Part shown: piece after piece, positions 41,772 to 53,014 of the stretch
How the letters are laid out: each line of letters begins with the position of its first letter
How positions within the stretch are numbered: position 1 is the first letter of the stretch
Source of the DNA: Macrosoma leucophasiata
Lineage: Eukaryota; Arthropoda; Insecta; Lepidoptera; Hedylidae
Reading direction: 5' to 3'
DNA: 64,000 nucleotides
NCBI GenBank assembly: GCA_036365455.1
Contig: JAWQUS010000027.1
Span: forward strand, 14,062,501 to 14,126,500
Program-made: the position numbers and the translations under genes
Notes under the pieces: model-generated
Database searches by the model: none
What the model saw: the letters and a program-made list of their open reading frames with translations, nothing else
What the model was told of the DNA's origin: nothing

Positions 41772-42312
41772 TTGTCGACATTTTGATCAACTTTTGACTA
41801 ATATCGGACTATCAGTGATCATGTAGGCAGTGTGCGGCAGTGATAAAGGCGCGGGTCCACCGCGACGCATGCTGTGCACGGACACGCAACCCATTTTAGC
41901 TGCGTGTATTCATTTGTTTGACACGTGGGTCAATGTTTCCACTGGAGTACATGAAGACCCACGAATAATGTATAGCGTAGCGTGGCACGACGCACGGAGG
42001 CTACGCACGTTCCACAAGATGTATGACTAAGTATATGTATGGAAACGTAGACCCACGTTGATAGCGTTGAGCTATGTAACCGCTTATTCAAGCTAGCCAC
42101 GCATGTATTAATGACGTCAATTCATGTGTAGCCTCTTCGTGGGTTGCAGTGGACACTACCACATACAATTACATATAAAGCGCAGCTTAATACACGTGCG
42201 CAGCCTCACCATGCGCCGTGGTGGGCCCGCGCCTTAACCCTCCACAAAATCGAAACTAGCCGATTGTCTCTTTTGTAGGCTCGATGTGCAGTATTTTTTG
42301 TTGGTTACTGTA
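41772..42312 (+). repeat. Family G arm, solo, split by a MITE
   Basis: GTTGTCGACATTTTGATCAA, ATATCGGACTATCAGTG and, after the MITE, AAATCGAAACTAGCCGATTG, CTCTTTTGTAGGCTCGATGT. These follow, in order, the arm at 59,541-59,690. The 388-bp MITE at 41,847 interrupts it. Confidence 0.8.
41847..42234. mobile_element. 388-bp Harbinger-like MITE with TAA duplication
   Basis: The left end AGGCGCGGGTCCACCGCG is mirrored by the right end GTGGTGGGCCCGCGCCT, about 26-bp inverted ends. TAA stands directly outside both (41,844-41,846 and 42,235-42,237). A 3-bp TWA duplication fits PIF/Harbinger. The interior has further inverted pairs (GACCCACG/CGTGGGT) and no transposase. Confidence 0.85.
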
Positions 42313-42734
42313 TTACTAGAGTGAATGGACATTATTATTTGTATTTATATTTGAAAGTTTGAGCGAATAGAATGCTGCTTTTTGTGTAATCTCATTGATG
42401 TAATTTTTCATATTTATTATACATTGAAATAATTGTAGGCCTCAGGCAATGGATATATTTTACTCATCAACGTGTGGTTTGTTATTTACGTTTTTGTTGA
42501 TTAACTGAAAACCTTTATAACATGTATCCCGCTTATTGTTCAGTAGAATAATGAATACGTATTTAATGTTTCACTCACGTTATTAATATCGAAACATTTC
42601 TGGTGTCACCGTGAAACTAAGGTTGTAATTTCATATAAATAATATAATGTATAAAACATTTTGAAGACAGTGATGTGTACGTAGATGTTTTTACGTAAAT
42701 TGTAGTTTCTAATGTACAAAACGATAGCCGAAGA

Positions 42735-42740
42735 AATAAA
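42735..42740 (+). terminator. Candidate distal poly(A) signal
   Basis: AATAAA in AAGAAATAAATAGAC, followed by a GT-rich stretch. If it serves the LRR gene, the 3' UTR would be about 2.2 kb and include the MITE. Confidence 0.3.
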
Positions 42741-42906
42741 TAGACTAAAGCGGAATAGGTTGTATTATTCGTTTCATATTTAAGATAACACTAGCCCTAC
42801 TCTCGTGTGTAATTGTTTATTTTTAACCAACTTCGAGAAAAGGAGGCATTTCTAAATTCGTCCGGATCTTTTTTTATACATAGTTAATTTTTTTGTAAAT
42901 TATATG

Positions 42907-43203
42907 TTCTTTCGAATTTATAAATTTTAAGTGTGGATGAATATCATAAAAGATTAATAAGCGCCATTAGATAATATCATAATATTAGGTACTTAGTAAT
43001 TTCAAAAATATTCTTGAAGAATAAGTAGATACCTATTATTCTGTCTTATATTATTCTGTGTCTTAAATAGAATAATAGGTATTTACTTATTCTTCAAGAA
43101 TATTTTTGAAAAATAAGTACCAAATATTATGGTATTACCTAATGGCACTTATTAATCGTTTATGATATTCATCCACACTTAAAATTTATAAATTCGAAAG
43201 AAA
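42907..43203. mobile_element. Foldback element with about 140-bp arms
   Basis: TCTTTCGAATTTATAAATTT opens the left arm and AAATTTATAAATTCGAAAGA closes the right. The arms match through CACACTTAAA, GCCATTAGATAAT and AAAATATTCTTGAAGAATAA. The short centre lies near 43,056. Non-coding. Confidence 0.88.
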
Positions 43204-44002
43204 TATTAGCTGTTTGTCATAGAACCAATTACGATAAACTTTGAAGAATTTTGGGAAGGATAGAGTCTATCTTTCTTAGCATGACTGAAATTCTACGGAT
43301 GAAGCTATGGGCAATCGGTCCTAAAGATATGTAAACATCAGTATTTAAAACTTTGGACATTGTTGCGGCACTTGAACAGGCAAAAATTAGATGTACACTC
43401 CTAAAATATGTTTTAACTTGTTTAAAACGTGTTTTTTTTAACTTCCTCTGACTAATTTTTAAGAATACATCTTCGTACTTGTCAGTTTTTGTTTCATGAT
43501 TTGTCAGAAAGAATGAAAGTTTTTTGAAAATTGTAAAATTTACTTTATTTTTTATTTATCGGTTTTTTAACAAACTATGAATTGTTTGAGCTCGTTCAAT
43601 AAACAAAAAGACACTTTTTACATGACATTATTTTTTTGTGACGAGGTAAAATGTATGAATCAAATATTGGCAAGTATGAAGATGTATCATTGATATTTCT
43701 TCGCCTGAGGAAATTGGAAAAAACCTACGAAAAGCAGCGCATTTTTTAGAGTGAACATCTAATGGCTGTCGAAATTCCCAATATATTTCTAAATTTCTGT
43801 ACTTCATTATAGATGGAATCCAAATTCGTTGAATTGTTATATCTATTATAAATGCGCTTATTACAGTGTTTGGTAATTCAACTGTCAAAACACGAGATAC
43901 CACCGACGGCGTGTAATCAATTGTAATCTCTTTCATATTTTTCTTGAGAGCTGACGGGTCATGTGGTAAATTCTTAAAAGCAACATCTTATCAAGTTTGA
44001 TC
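43204..44002. other. No recognised feature
   Basis: A 102-codon minus frame (43,628-43,936) shows no recognised domain and no signal peptide. Nothing supported. Confidence 0.4.
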
Positions 44003-44140
44003 GTAGCGTTTGCGCTACGCAATTTTTAGATAGAGCGATTGACTAGTTTGTAGCATTTGTGCTACGCAGTTTTTATATAGAGCGATTAACGCTTCGTAGC
44101 GTTTGCGCTACGCACTCTTTAGATAGAGCGATTGCCTATC
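44003..44140. repeat. Three tandem units of 46-47 bp, each with a small hairpin
   Basis: Units start at 44,003, 44,050 and 44,096. Each begins with GTAGCGTTTGCGCTAC (6-bp stem, 4-base loop; one unit carries compensating-looking changes, GTAGCATTTGTGCTAC) and continues ATAGAGCGATT. Confidence 0.85.
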
Positions 44141-44149
44141 TATAGTTTA

Positions 44150-44944
44150 TCTATATACTTATAATAAAACTGTAGAAGTGTAAATTCTGTACATTAAAAA
44201 TATTGAAAAAATTAATACGAGGGGATGTTACTAGATCGATACCGAACCCAAATATGTGATTAGAAAAATTTTTGCCTGTCTGTCTGTTTGTGCAAGCATC
44301 ATATAAAAACTACCAGTCCGATTACAATGAAACTTGGTAGGATTATACTTCAACCTTTGGCGCACAACACTGGGTACTTTTTATTCCGGAAAAATGTATG
44401 TTTGTCTGTGTGTTTGTGCACGCTAATTTCAAAAACGGCTTATTCGATTTGCGGTTTTCATTTATATATTGTGGTAAATTTCACTTAACATTTAGTGTTT
44501 GTTTCATGTTAATCGGTTCAGAAATAAAAAAGTTATATCAATTTAAAGAATCATATAGAATATTTTTAAACTATTCTGTATCTTAGTTCTATCTTTTAGG
44601 GGGTTTCGTACCTAAAAGGTAAAAACGGACCCTACGGATTACTAATCCTCCGCTGTCTATCTGTCCGTCTATCCGTCCGTCCGTCTGTCTGTCACCAGGC
44701 TGTATCTCATAAATAGTGATAGTAGAAGGCTAACATTTTCACAAATTATGTATTTGTTTTGCCGCTTTAAAAACAAAATTAATTACTAAAATAAGAAAAT
44801 GAAAGTTTAAGAGGTCCAAGGGGGCATACAATAAAAGAGATTTTTTTTTTTGAATTTTTTTTGCTTGTTAATAACGGCAGCAAGTAGACGCTTAAAAGTT
44901 TCACACAATTTTTAGGTCTTATGTTGTATATTACCTTCCATAAT
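44150..44944 (+). mobile_element. Family E element, uninterrupted copy
   Basis: CTTATAATAAAACTGTAGAA at the start, GATCGATACCGAACCCAAAT, CGATTTGCGGTTTTCA, TTTAGGGGGTTTCGTACC, a CCGTCCGTCCGTCTGTCTGTC tract, and GTTGTATATTACCTTCCA at the end. The minus-strand copy at 61,688-63,783 has the same order. Only short frames; likely non-autonomous. Confidence 0.85.
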
Positions 44945-45149
44945 AAATCTATACATCTATACAAATAAATAAAATTGGAGTGTCTGTTTGTAATATTAAA
45001 ATAACCATTTTTTAGTAAATGCATATGTACAGGTACATATAATATATAATATATATATATATACACGGTACATATACCAAAACGACATTTTTTACAATTT
45101 TTGTCTGGCTGTCTGTCTGTTTGGCGGGGTTAATCTTGGGAACGGCTGG

Positions 45150-45577
45150 ACCGATTTTGACGGGACTTTCACTGGCAGATAGCTGATGTGATAAGGAGTA
45201 ACTTAGGCTACTTTTATCTCCATACATCCATACATACATACTTACCTACATACAAATAATTAGAATTAGAGTGTATCCGACTTTGACGGGACTTCCACGG
45301 GTAGGTAGCTGATGTTATAAGGAGTAACTTAGGCTACTTTTATCTCCATACATCCATACATAAATACAAATAAGTAGAATTGGAGGGTATCCGACCTCGA
45401 CGGGACTTCCACGGTTAGGTAGCTGATGTAATAAGGAGTAACTTAGGCTACTTTTATCTCCATACATACATACATACATACCATCATACAAATAAATAGA
45501 ATTTGAGTGTCTCCGATTTTGACGGGACTTTCACTGGCAGATAGTTGATGTGATAAGGAGTAACTTAGGCTACTTTT
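45150..45577 (+). repeat. Four tandem units of about 116-126 bp
   Basis: GACGGGACTT starts units at about 45,157, 45,283, 45,399 and 45,522. Each continues AGCTGATGTGATAAGGAGTA, ACTTAGGCTACTTTTATCTC, then a CATACATACATA run and TAGAATTGGAGTGT. The body resembles the internal part of family C repeats. Confidence 0.88.
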
Positions 45578-45580
45578 ATA

Positions 45581-45664
45581 CTAGCTGCGCCCACGACTTC
45601 GTCCGGGTATATACTGAACAATCATATTTTTTCTCACGTGGACGAAGTCGCGGGTACAGCTAGT
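45581..45664. mobile_element. 84-bp minimal family C foldback
   Basis: CTAGCTGCGCCCACGACTTC at the left and GACGAAGTCGCGGGTACAGC at the right are inverted family C ends with only about 30 bases between them, an extreme internal deletion. Confidence 0.75.
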
Positions 45665-45734
45665 TGAGAATAAAGTTAGAACTATATTCTTCTAGTTTAA
45701 GCTTCTCATTAAAAAAATATATAAAAATAATATT

Positions 45735-45800
45735 GTTCTATTGAAATAAAATTACTTTTTTAACTCGCGTATATTAAACTAAAAGGATCATTGTGTTCGT
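45735..45800 (+). repeat. Penelope-like element terminal scrap
   Basis: ATTGAAATAAAATTAC and CTCGCGTATATTAAACTAAA match the left edge at 30,278-30,340. Confidence 0.65.
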
Positions 45801-46454
45801 GCACAGAGATTTAAAAGACTCATGCTACAATTGATTTTTATTATTATTAATACGCGTGAGGGACCTGGCGTCAAGACTTGGCATATTATTACTACCTAAC
45901 CTGTTTGGTCAAGGTAAGTCAAAGTCGGATATTCTCTCCCCATGCAACTTATACCTTATTTATTTATTTGTTATTCTCTCATTTGACATTCATTTTTACG
46001 ATCCAAACTATCGGAGCGTGTTTCTTCTCATTTTTACACCGATGCTTTTGTTCACACAAAGCCTCTGTCTCACATCTGTATTGTGATAGGGATCGGTGAA
46101 CGGCACACCGCATATTTTGCGTGAAGACCTCATCTCAGCCGGGTTTATTTTATTCTTATTCTCCTTCCTGCATATACGGCCCTATCTTCGCTATAGTGTC
46201 GGGTCAAATAAATATATTTTTTTCTAACTTTGGAGCAAATAAGAACAGATTTTTTACTGCGAAATACTGGACTACAGATATTTGTGTCTGGGTGTTTGTG
46301 TATGTGTTGTGTGTGTGTAATAGAATCCACGATACAGGTTTATATCTAGCGTAAGGCTGCTATCAGCGTATCTTTTAATTTAATTATCTTTTCTACATTT
46401 TGCTAAATAGCAGTGTTACTATTATCCCGCTTATGTTATTCAGTGAGGTGAGGA
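45801..46454. other. No recognised gene
   Basis: Two overlapping hydrophobic frames (45,856-46,099) look like chance AT-rich reading. 46,265-46,345 (TACAGATATTTGTGTCTGGG, TGTTTGTGTATGTGTTGT) recurs at 56,885-56,975. Confidence 0.4.
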
Positions 46455-46615
46455 CTGTGCATTCCCGTAATTTCTGGGATTGTATAGTATCACTAACAGC
46501 TTAAACCATAGGACTACCAACGCATCAATATTGCCATTTATAGTTTGTACGTTTATCGCCCACAGTAATCACATACCACCAATGTGAGAACTGTTTGTTT
46601 GTTTGCGACTTTCGT
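46455..46615 (+). repeat. Family B, highly diverged
   Basis: Loose match in order: CCCGTAATTTCTGG, CCAACGCATC, CCACAGTAATCACATACC, AATGTGAGAACTG. Confidence 0.45.
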
Positions 46616-46630
46616 GTGTAACTTTATGTA

Positions 46631-46901
46631 ACTAATTCGCCGATTACGTGGTATCCCATGTGGTAGCGAGCCTATTGATAGTTTCAGACATAGTAGCAAA
46701 TTCTAATGGTGCCACCATTCGAATTTGCTACTATGTCTGAAGAATCTTAGAAAAATTCAGAAAATGGAAAACTCAAAAGCCACCAGGGATGAAGGATGAT
46801 ACGCCTGATAGCGATCGCTTGCTATCCGGTAATAGCCCGGGGAATGAACCTAGGACCCCAGCGGAGCAGTAGCGGACTGTTACCACAAGAATACTGAGGC
46901 A
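46631..46901 (-). mobile_element. Family A SINE with internal 29-bp hairpin
   Basis: GATTACGTGGTATCCCATGT, box B complement GGGAATGAACCTAGGACC and a degraded head. At 46,683-46,741 the sequence TTCAGACATAGTAGCAAATT is followed by its inverted copy with one mismatch, replacing the usual ATCTCCGGGCACATTACC part. Confidence 0.78.
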
Positions 46902-47694
46902 CTTTCATAACATAAAAAAAATATGTCACAGCCAATGAGTTTGCTTTATATTTATATTCAAAAGTAATTTAGTATAACCTACGATTGGTGAACATCGTTC
47001 ACAATTTAAGTATTCGTAAATTTTGGAGAGCGAAACCACTATTATATGATTATCATATTTAAGTATGATGATAATGACCTCTAATTTAATTACTGATATA
47101 GATATTACATTATGTTATACTAATAATTACCTTCCAAAAGTTAAAACCCACATTAGAAAACAAATATAGAGACGTATTTGTATATTTTCAGTTTATTACA
47201 TAACTCATAGTTTCCACGTCGTTGGCACGTTAAGGTAATTAACATACATTTAGGCAAGTTTACAGTTGGATGGATTGTAGCTGGGGGCAGTAGAGTTTGC
47301 TAGTGTGTTTAGTGAATATTAGTTGTGGACAGTATATCGATATTTCATTCGTAATTTCTGATAAGCAAAAATATTAGACTTACAAGGATTCATATCAATA
47401 TACCTTGGCATATTATTACCAATTCATGATGTCTGCAATTACCTGCAGTGATCTCACACTTAAAAAAAAAAAGACTAATCGATAGTCGCGTATGAATAAA
47501 ACACGAACATTATTGTTTTGATTTTAACTATTTAATCATATAGTTACAAATGGGTAGGATAGGAGTACGTAGAACGTTTCGTATCACGATGACCTTACGA
47601 AATTTATTTGCTAAATGTTTTTGGAACCCTCTAATTCCAGAGATTTTAATGTAGTTGCATTGCCAGTTGCCACTTCTGTGTGTAATATTTTATA
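46902..47694. other. No recognised feature
   Basis: Nothing recognised. Confidence 0.4.
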
Positions 47695-47835
47695 CTTCCG
47701 TGCTTGAAATTACGGGACGGTTGTACCATTCGACGGGAACACGATAGCATTGAATACTACCATTAAGCGGCAAGAAGATTAGGTACTCGTATTACGGCGC
47801 TGTCTGATTCTTTGGAATCCATCACTAGAGCAGGT
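47695..47835 (-). repeat. Family B, 5' half
   Basis: TGAAATTACGGGACGGTTGT, GGGAACACGATAGCATTGAA and TACCATTAAGCGGCAAGAAG. Confidence 0.7.
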
Positions 47836-47954
47836 AAAATGTATCTACATCGAACAAACGGAACCCTACATTGTGCGTGTTCCGACACGTACTAGATAGA
47901 TTTTTTACGAGTTATAAATGTCTTCACAACAGGCTTTCAGAGGTCAGAACCGAA

Positions 47955-48125
47955 ATATTGGACCAAACCACCAAACCATATCTGGCATCACCGCACGTGC
48001 ATCATCCCTCAAGCTGAGAGCTATCTACGCTCGCCGATTGTCCGGTGAAGTAGACTAGTACTGTTCCGCAGCCATCACTGCCGGGATACCAAAAGGCGGG
48101 GTATGATCCAAGATTCAATTAGATC
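47955..48125 (+). pseudogene. Jockey-type reverse transcriptase scrap
   Basis: ESYLRSPIVR in one frame and AITAGIPKGGV in another correspond to the YLxxRxFxV ... RxIxAGVPQGSVLSP block of Jockey-group RTs. Stops and a frameshift lie between them. Confidence 0.55.
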
Positions 48126-48789
48126 CGAAAAGCGATCACTCAGCTACTGGCTACTGAGTATAGTTTAACAGCCAGGGACACCCGTCAGTTTGTTCACTAG
48201 GCACACGGTAGACTGCTATGGACTATTGTGCTATAGAGCGCCACAAAGGAACAAACATACATAATAATATACTATTTTGACTGATGAACACATCGGAAAC
48301 CCTCGTCCGCGTACCACAGTCGGGTAAAAACATGTGGTCCGTTCCTCTAGATCATCAAATTACAATCAAATATAAATTGTCTTCAAACTAGAAGCCACGT
48401 TACATATTAAGTTAATTGTGTTTTGTCCTTCAGGTATTGTATTAAGCCAGCACAAAGACGTTAACAAGTTTGTTTTAAATTGTATAGAAGCGCAAACAGC
48501 CCTTGAGGTATTATGAGCCGTGGTGTACAAGACAAACAGTCTTCGAACGGCGTCTATGTCTAGGTTCAATATTGACATTGAACTCACCCCACGCGATACC
48601 TACTTACTTACGCGTACCCATCTACAGCGAGTTTCTTACTGAATTATTAAATCGCGGCGGTAGTCATTTTCAATATTAAAAGTGATGATATCTACGGACT
48701 ATACTATCAGGACGCTTAATATATTATAATGATATTGTAATTCAATTCAGATAATCCGAAAAATATTCTGTCAGATATGGATATAATTA
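48126..48789. other. No recognised feature
   Basis: Nothing recognised. Confidence 0.4.
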
Positions 48790-48905
48790 CAATTATATTA
48801 ATCGAGGATGGGGTCAAGAGTCTTAGGAATCGGCGTGTAGGTATGTATGAAGAGAATGATGAATGAAGAAGAAGCACGAGACAGAACCGATATCTTAGAC
48901 TAAGG
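48790..48905 (+). pseudogene. RTE-like LINE C-terminal and 3' relic
   Basis: GTCAAGAGTCTTAGGAATCG, ATGAAGAGAATGATGAATGA and AGAAGAAGCACGAGACAG parallel 19,540-19,620. Confidence 0.55.
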
Positions 48906-49109
48906 ATACATACATACATTATATTAAGTTATGGCTCCTGTGCATGAGTTTTGTGGCACTAAGGATGAACATTTCACAGCCTATCATATTATTATCATTA
49001 ACATGTCTCTGTCGATTAGAAAAAAATAATTTTATTTTTAGTACATAATGGTAATTAACGCCAATAAAGAATTATAATATAATCAGAGAGCGTTAACTTT
49101 ACATTTAAT

Positions 49110-49255
49110 ACCGTAGACAAAATCGTTGTCTTTTGTAGCAAATTGCTAAAATCATTGTAAGATAAGAAAAGAAATGAGGAAGAAAGAAGCTTTCAGAGAC
49201 CCATTATGACAGCGAGGAGTACTGTTAATTGTAAGGCTATTATTAGGTAAGTACG
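49110..49255 (+). repeat. Diverged duplication, copy 1
   Basis: GTTGTCTTTTGTAGCAAATT, AAGATAAGAAAAGAAATGAG and CTGTTAATTGTAAGGCTATT line up with 54,170-54,310. No open frame. Confidence 0.55.
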
Positions 49256-50139
49256 AACAAATCCGTGTTTGCGACGCGTCTGAAACTGTACTTTTAGGTA
49301 GTACATTAAATATCTGTTCCTAGTATTGTCTTAAAAAGTCAAAATAATATCGAGCTGCACAACTTCTTTAAGTTCAACTACAATAATGGAGCGTAATACT
49401 CGTAGTAAGTAACATTTAGTGCGACATATATCGTAAAAAAACAGGTAAGCCTCTGTTTTATATTTACAAGGTTGTTAATGTTCGTATTAAATTTGAACAA
49501 CAGGGTTAATATATAGAGAAGAAATATACCAAAAATTTAGCACTCCATCTTCATTACATAGAAAAAGGACTCGCAATAAAGTTTATTCGAAATGTTTCAA
49601 CACAGCAATATGTTGTGAGAAACTGAAAGCCTTCTTGGCATGTATGTTCCCAGCAACAACTGGTTCCTGACTTCAACTTAGTTAAAATACTCACATTACT
49701 TTAAAGTAAACCAGTCACAATATATAATTAGTAAGTATATAAATAAATCAACTCCGGTAATAATTTGTTTCCATGTGTGTGTGCTAATTTCATCCGTATG
49801 AGTCGATTGCTACGCAACTACTTCTCAGTCTGCGTGCATATAATATCTGTATTACCTAGGGCTCGTATTATCCTTTCAATTTTATTACTTGGATAGTTCG
49901 AATAATAATAAAAATAATTTTAAAAAAGGAGATGAGTTTTCAAAAATATAGAATTATCGTTATTTTGTACTTTTTTTATCGAATTATATAATCGAGTTAA
50001 AGAAGAAAGAAGAACATTTGTCCTAAATAAAAAATATGCTATTTTGTTCTAATTTTACTGGCTTTTCTCGGTACGAGTTCAAGAGGATTTACCTACATGG
50101 TTAATGGTATGTACCTAATGTCATCCGCATAGTAATATA
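49256..50139. other. No recognised feature
   Basis: Nothing recognised. Confidence 0.4.
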
Positions 50140-50325
50140 TGGTGTAGGTGATCGCACAGAGCCTTGTGGCACACTAGCGTCAAGAGATAGCCTGTCTGAG
50201 TGCAAGCCGACAACTAAGACTTGTATCAAACGCTTAGACCGTAAGCTAGTTGTTCAGTTATATCGGGGAAGACCGTAAGATGGGCTCCATACCAGACTCG
50301 GTCTATTCGGTCAAAAGCCTACCCT
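50140..50325 (-). pseudogene. LINE reverse transcriptase fragment
   Basis: On the minus strand AFDRIDRVWYGAHL matches the KAFDRVWHxxLL motif. Further on, ASVPQGSVRSPT matches the GVPQGSVLSP motif, in a different frame with a stop between. Spacing is right for the RT finger and palm. Confidence 0.65.
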
Positions 50326-51889
50326 CTTACTATTCTTCTTAAATACAATTTTTTATCTTCTTAAAAACATACACAAAATTGCGTTAAAAAATCTGCTATT
50401 TTCTACAAAAGTGCCAGATGAGATAGGTTGGTACGTTTCAAAGTATTTATTAATTTTTCATATACTTTTTGGTATTACAATAAAAAAAGAAAAAAGCCAT
50501 CATCCCTATTCTGTCATTTCGTTAAAATTCATAAATTTAAAATACTCGATGCGATTGTGCCTAGACCACTGAGTTTCACCAGTGAAGTGGTTTTCAAAAG
50601 TAGAATACCTAAACAATAAGCATTTGTCGCAGGTATATAAACATATAAGCGTATTTGAATTCTGTAGCGTAGTTGAGTGTTGAAAACCGCGCTAGAAATA
50701 TAGTAAATGGCTTAAATCGTTTCTTACGCATATTTTATGTATTTTTAATACGGCGTGTCACCACTCCATTGAAATCACGATCTTTTAATTATCAAGGTTA
50801 AATCTTTTTACCTTAAATAACAGTTTATTCAATATTCATAAACATGGGATTATTGTTTAAGCTTGGTTTTACATCTGACTTAATAAATCATAATTGTAAG
50901 AGACAAAGGTCGTTAATCCTGGCTGCCTTTAATTACCAACCCGTATTAAATCCCTAGCTCAAATAAAAGCGTTTAATTAAAATGGTTGCCTTAATACATA
51001 AGGAAAGTTCTAGTTTCTCATCTTAAATGCGTAGATTGTGGGACATAATTATTACAGGGAATTCTTATCGGGCCACATAGCTGTAGTTCTGGAACGAAGT
51101 TTAATGCAAACAAAACACTTTCCCAAACAAATATTTGTTTTAACCCTTGCAAACAGTATGTATGAACACTATCAGGACTTGGAAATTGAACTGGAGAACG
51201 ATACAGGAGTATAAATGGATTATACGTCGAATATACGCGCAGTTGTAACAATAATACCAGTTTCCATTACAAAGAATACAATGTAAGAATAAAGATGAAG
51301 TAAAACGCTTAAGGGCTCTTTTAAAATCTGCCCGAGATTGTGTTTTATCTTCTTAGTTACTCCTATTACGGTGAGATGTTTTTGGTTGTAGAATTATAAA
51401 AATATTGTCTTAGAGGTTTAAATAATTAAGAAAAAAAAGAAATACAAAATCTCGGAACGGAATTGACATTGTTGAGCGTTAGGTACGTAATAAATTAGTT
51501 TTTCTTTTTTTTTCATATCTGGTTCTTGGAAGGAAGGTTTTGCAAAATTTAGGGATATTTTCGCTCTAAGTTTTTTCAATCTAATTTACATTTACTTCAT
51601 GAAATTGAGGTAGGTAGGTAATGTTTAATTTTTAAAGACTTTTCGAAAGTGTCTGTAAAGATGTATGCGAAATAAAATATATTTTTAAGTTCTCTCGTAA
51701 AATGGAGATGTTATTTTTTTCTCGCGCATCCCATTTCATGTGATACCATTGTCATCATCGTTAAAAATGTTGTGGGTTCGAGATGACTAGTTTTCGATTA
51801 AACTATTTGTGAAATATTTAGCTTTAAAGTGCAAATGTTTGTTTAAGTAAGGCGTCACTTCTCTCTGCCAGCTAAATGATTGTAATTAA
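50326..51889. other. No recognised feature
   Basis: 1.5 kb of AT-rich sequence with no recognised gene or repeat. Confidence 0.45.
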
Positions 51890-52070
51890 AAAAAAACGGA
51901 AAGAAACTTCTTTTCGTTTGACTTCAGGTAGAAATCGGACCTGCGACCTCAGGATAACCAGTCCAGCCGCTTTACCACTAAGTCCTACCGAAGTCCCACA
52001 ATTCCTACCCGAAGTCAAATTTTTCTTTCCGTTTTTTCTTTAATTTCTTAAAATCACTCGCACGTGTTTC
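51890..52070 (-). mobile_element. Family D element, diverged copy
   Basis: The arms AAAACGGAAAGAAA...GACTTC and GAAGTCAAATTTTTCTTTCC are inverted around a tRNA-like core at 51,921-51,994. Read on the minus strand, the core has GGACTTAGTGGTAAAGCGG (box A region) and CAGGTCCGATTTCTACC (box B region), closed by ACTTC...GAAGT. Confidence 0.75.
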
Positions 52071-52577
52071 TATGAAAAATAAATAGTATAAATGATGGTA
52101 GTTGGATGAGTGAGAAAAATCACGGTAAGTATCATCGTTGCTTGTCGCTCGCTTTTCTTACTAAATACAATGAGTATTATAACTTTTAAAACACTCGCGT
52201 AACACTCATCACATTATACTATAGGGTTGTTTTGCGATACTAATCAATCGAAACTTTGTATTGTGAAACGATTTGGTGATATATTGTGTGTGATCAATGA
52301 GCACTTGTAAATGAGACAAACTCATACACTTACACGGTTCTTTACAATTTTTTTGACGGGGTTCCTTACTGCGGTTTCGTTAGCTACATTATTAAACTGG
52401 CCACGAGATTGCTTCTGGCAATGCGACTTGCTACAATATCACGTTTTCATCGGGGGACTTTTCGGATATAATAAGTTTGGAGATTCGTCACGCAGTTTCA
52501 CATTCCCGCGTGGGCAGTATTGGCATGCACAGTGCACCACTGGTGTTTTAAAAACTCTAATTTTTGTTAATAAGAAG
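52071..52577. other. No recognised feature
   Basis: Nothing recognised. A 90-codon plus frame at 52,311-52,583 has a hydrophobic start but no family resemblance, and its end runs into the MITE flank. Confidence 0.35.
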
Positions 52578-52585
52578 ATCTAGAA

Positions 52586-52767
52586 CAGTGATTCCCAAAG
52601 TGGTCCATATAGACCCCCTGGGCTCCATTGGAGACTCGATGGGGTCTACGTATATGCGTAAATAAAAATGAGATATATGGGAAAGTGATATCAATGTTAG
52701 CAAGGGGGTCCATCGAAACCAGAAAAAAATTGAAAGGGGTCAAGAAAAAATAGTTTGGGAACCTCTG
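52586..52767. mobile_element. 182-bp hAT MITE with exact 8-bp target duplication
   Basis: ATCTAGAA flanks both ends (52,578-52,585 and 52,768-52,775). The left end CAGTGATTCCCAAAGTGG and the right end read inward, CAGAGGTTCCCAAACTA, are classic hAT termini. Interior GGGGTC repeats, no coding. Confidence 0.95.
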
Positions 52768-53014
52768 ATCTAGAAGCAAGGAGCTGCGCTACTTTTAACT
52801 TTCTAATTTGTGCAATCCAGATCGTTCACTACTAAAATTCAATATTAAAATGTTTAACTCAAATTGGTATACAAGGATACTTCTGCATGATCTAGTTACA
52901 AGCTACCTAGAATGAATGACTTGTATTAATAATTCCAGGCCATCAACCACACAGGTTTCTTCTTATAACAGCATAGGCTGCAGTATTCAATTAAGACCTA
53001 TTTTTTTCATCATT

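Noticed and set aside
43628..43936. 102-codon minus-strand frame
   Set aside because: No recognisable domain, no neighbours, no composition difference from flanking DNA.
45856..46099. Small hydrophobic membrane protein
   Set aside because: Two overlapping frames are both hydrophobic because of T-rich sequence; no start or family support.
52311..52583. 90-codon frame with hydrophobic N-terminus
   Set aside because: No family resemblance, and its end runs into MITE target DNA; insufficient support.
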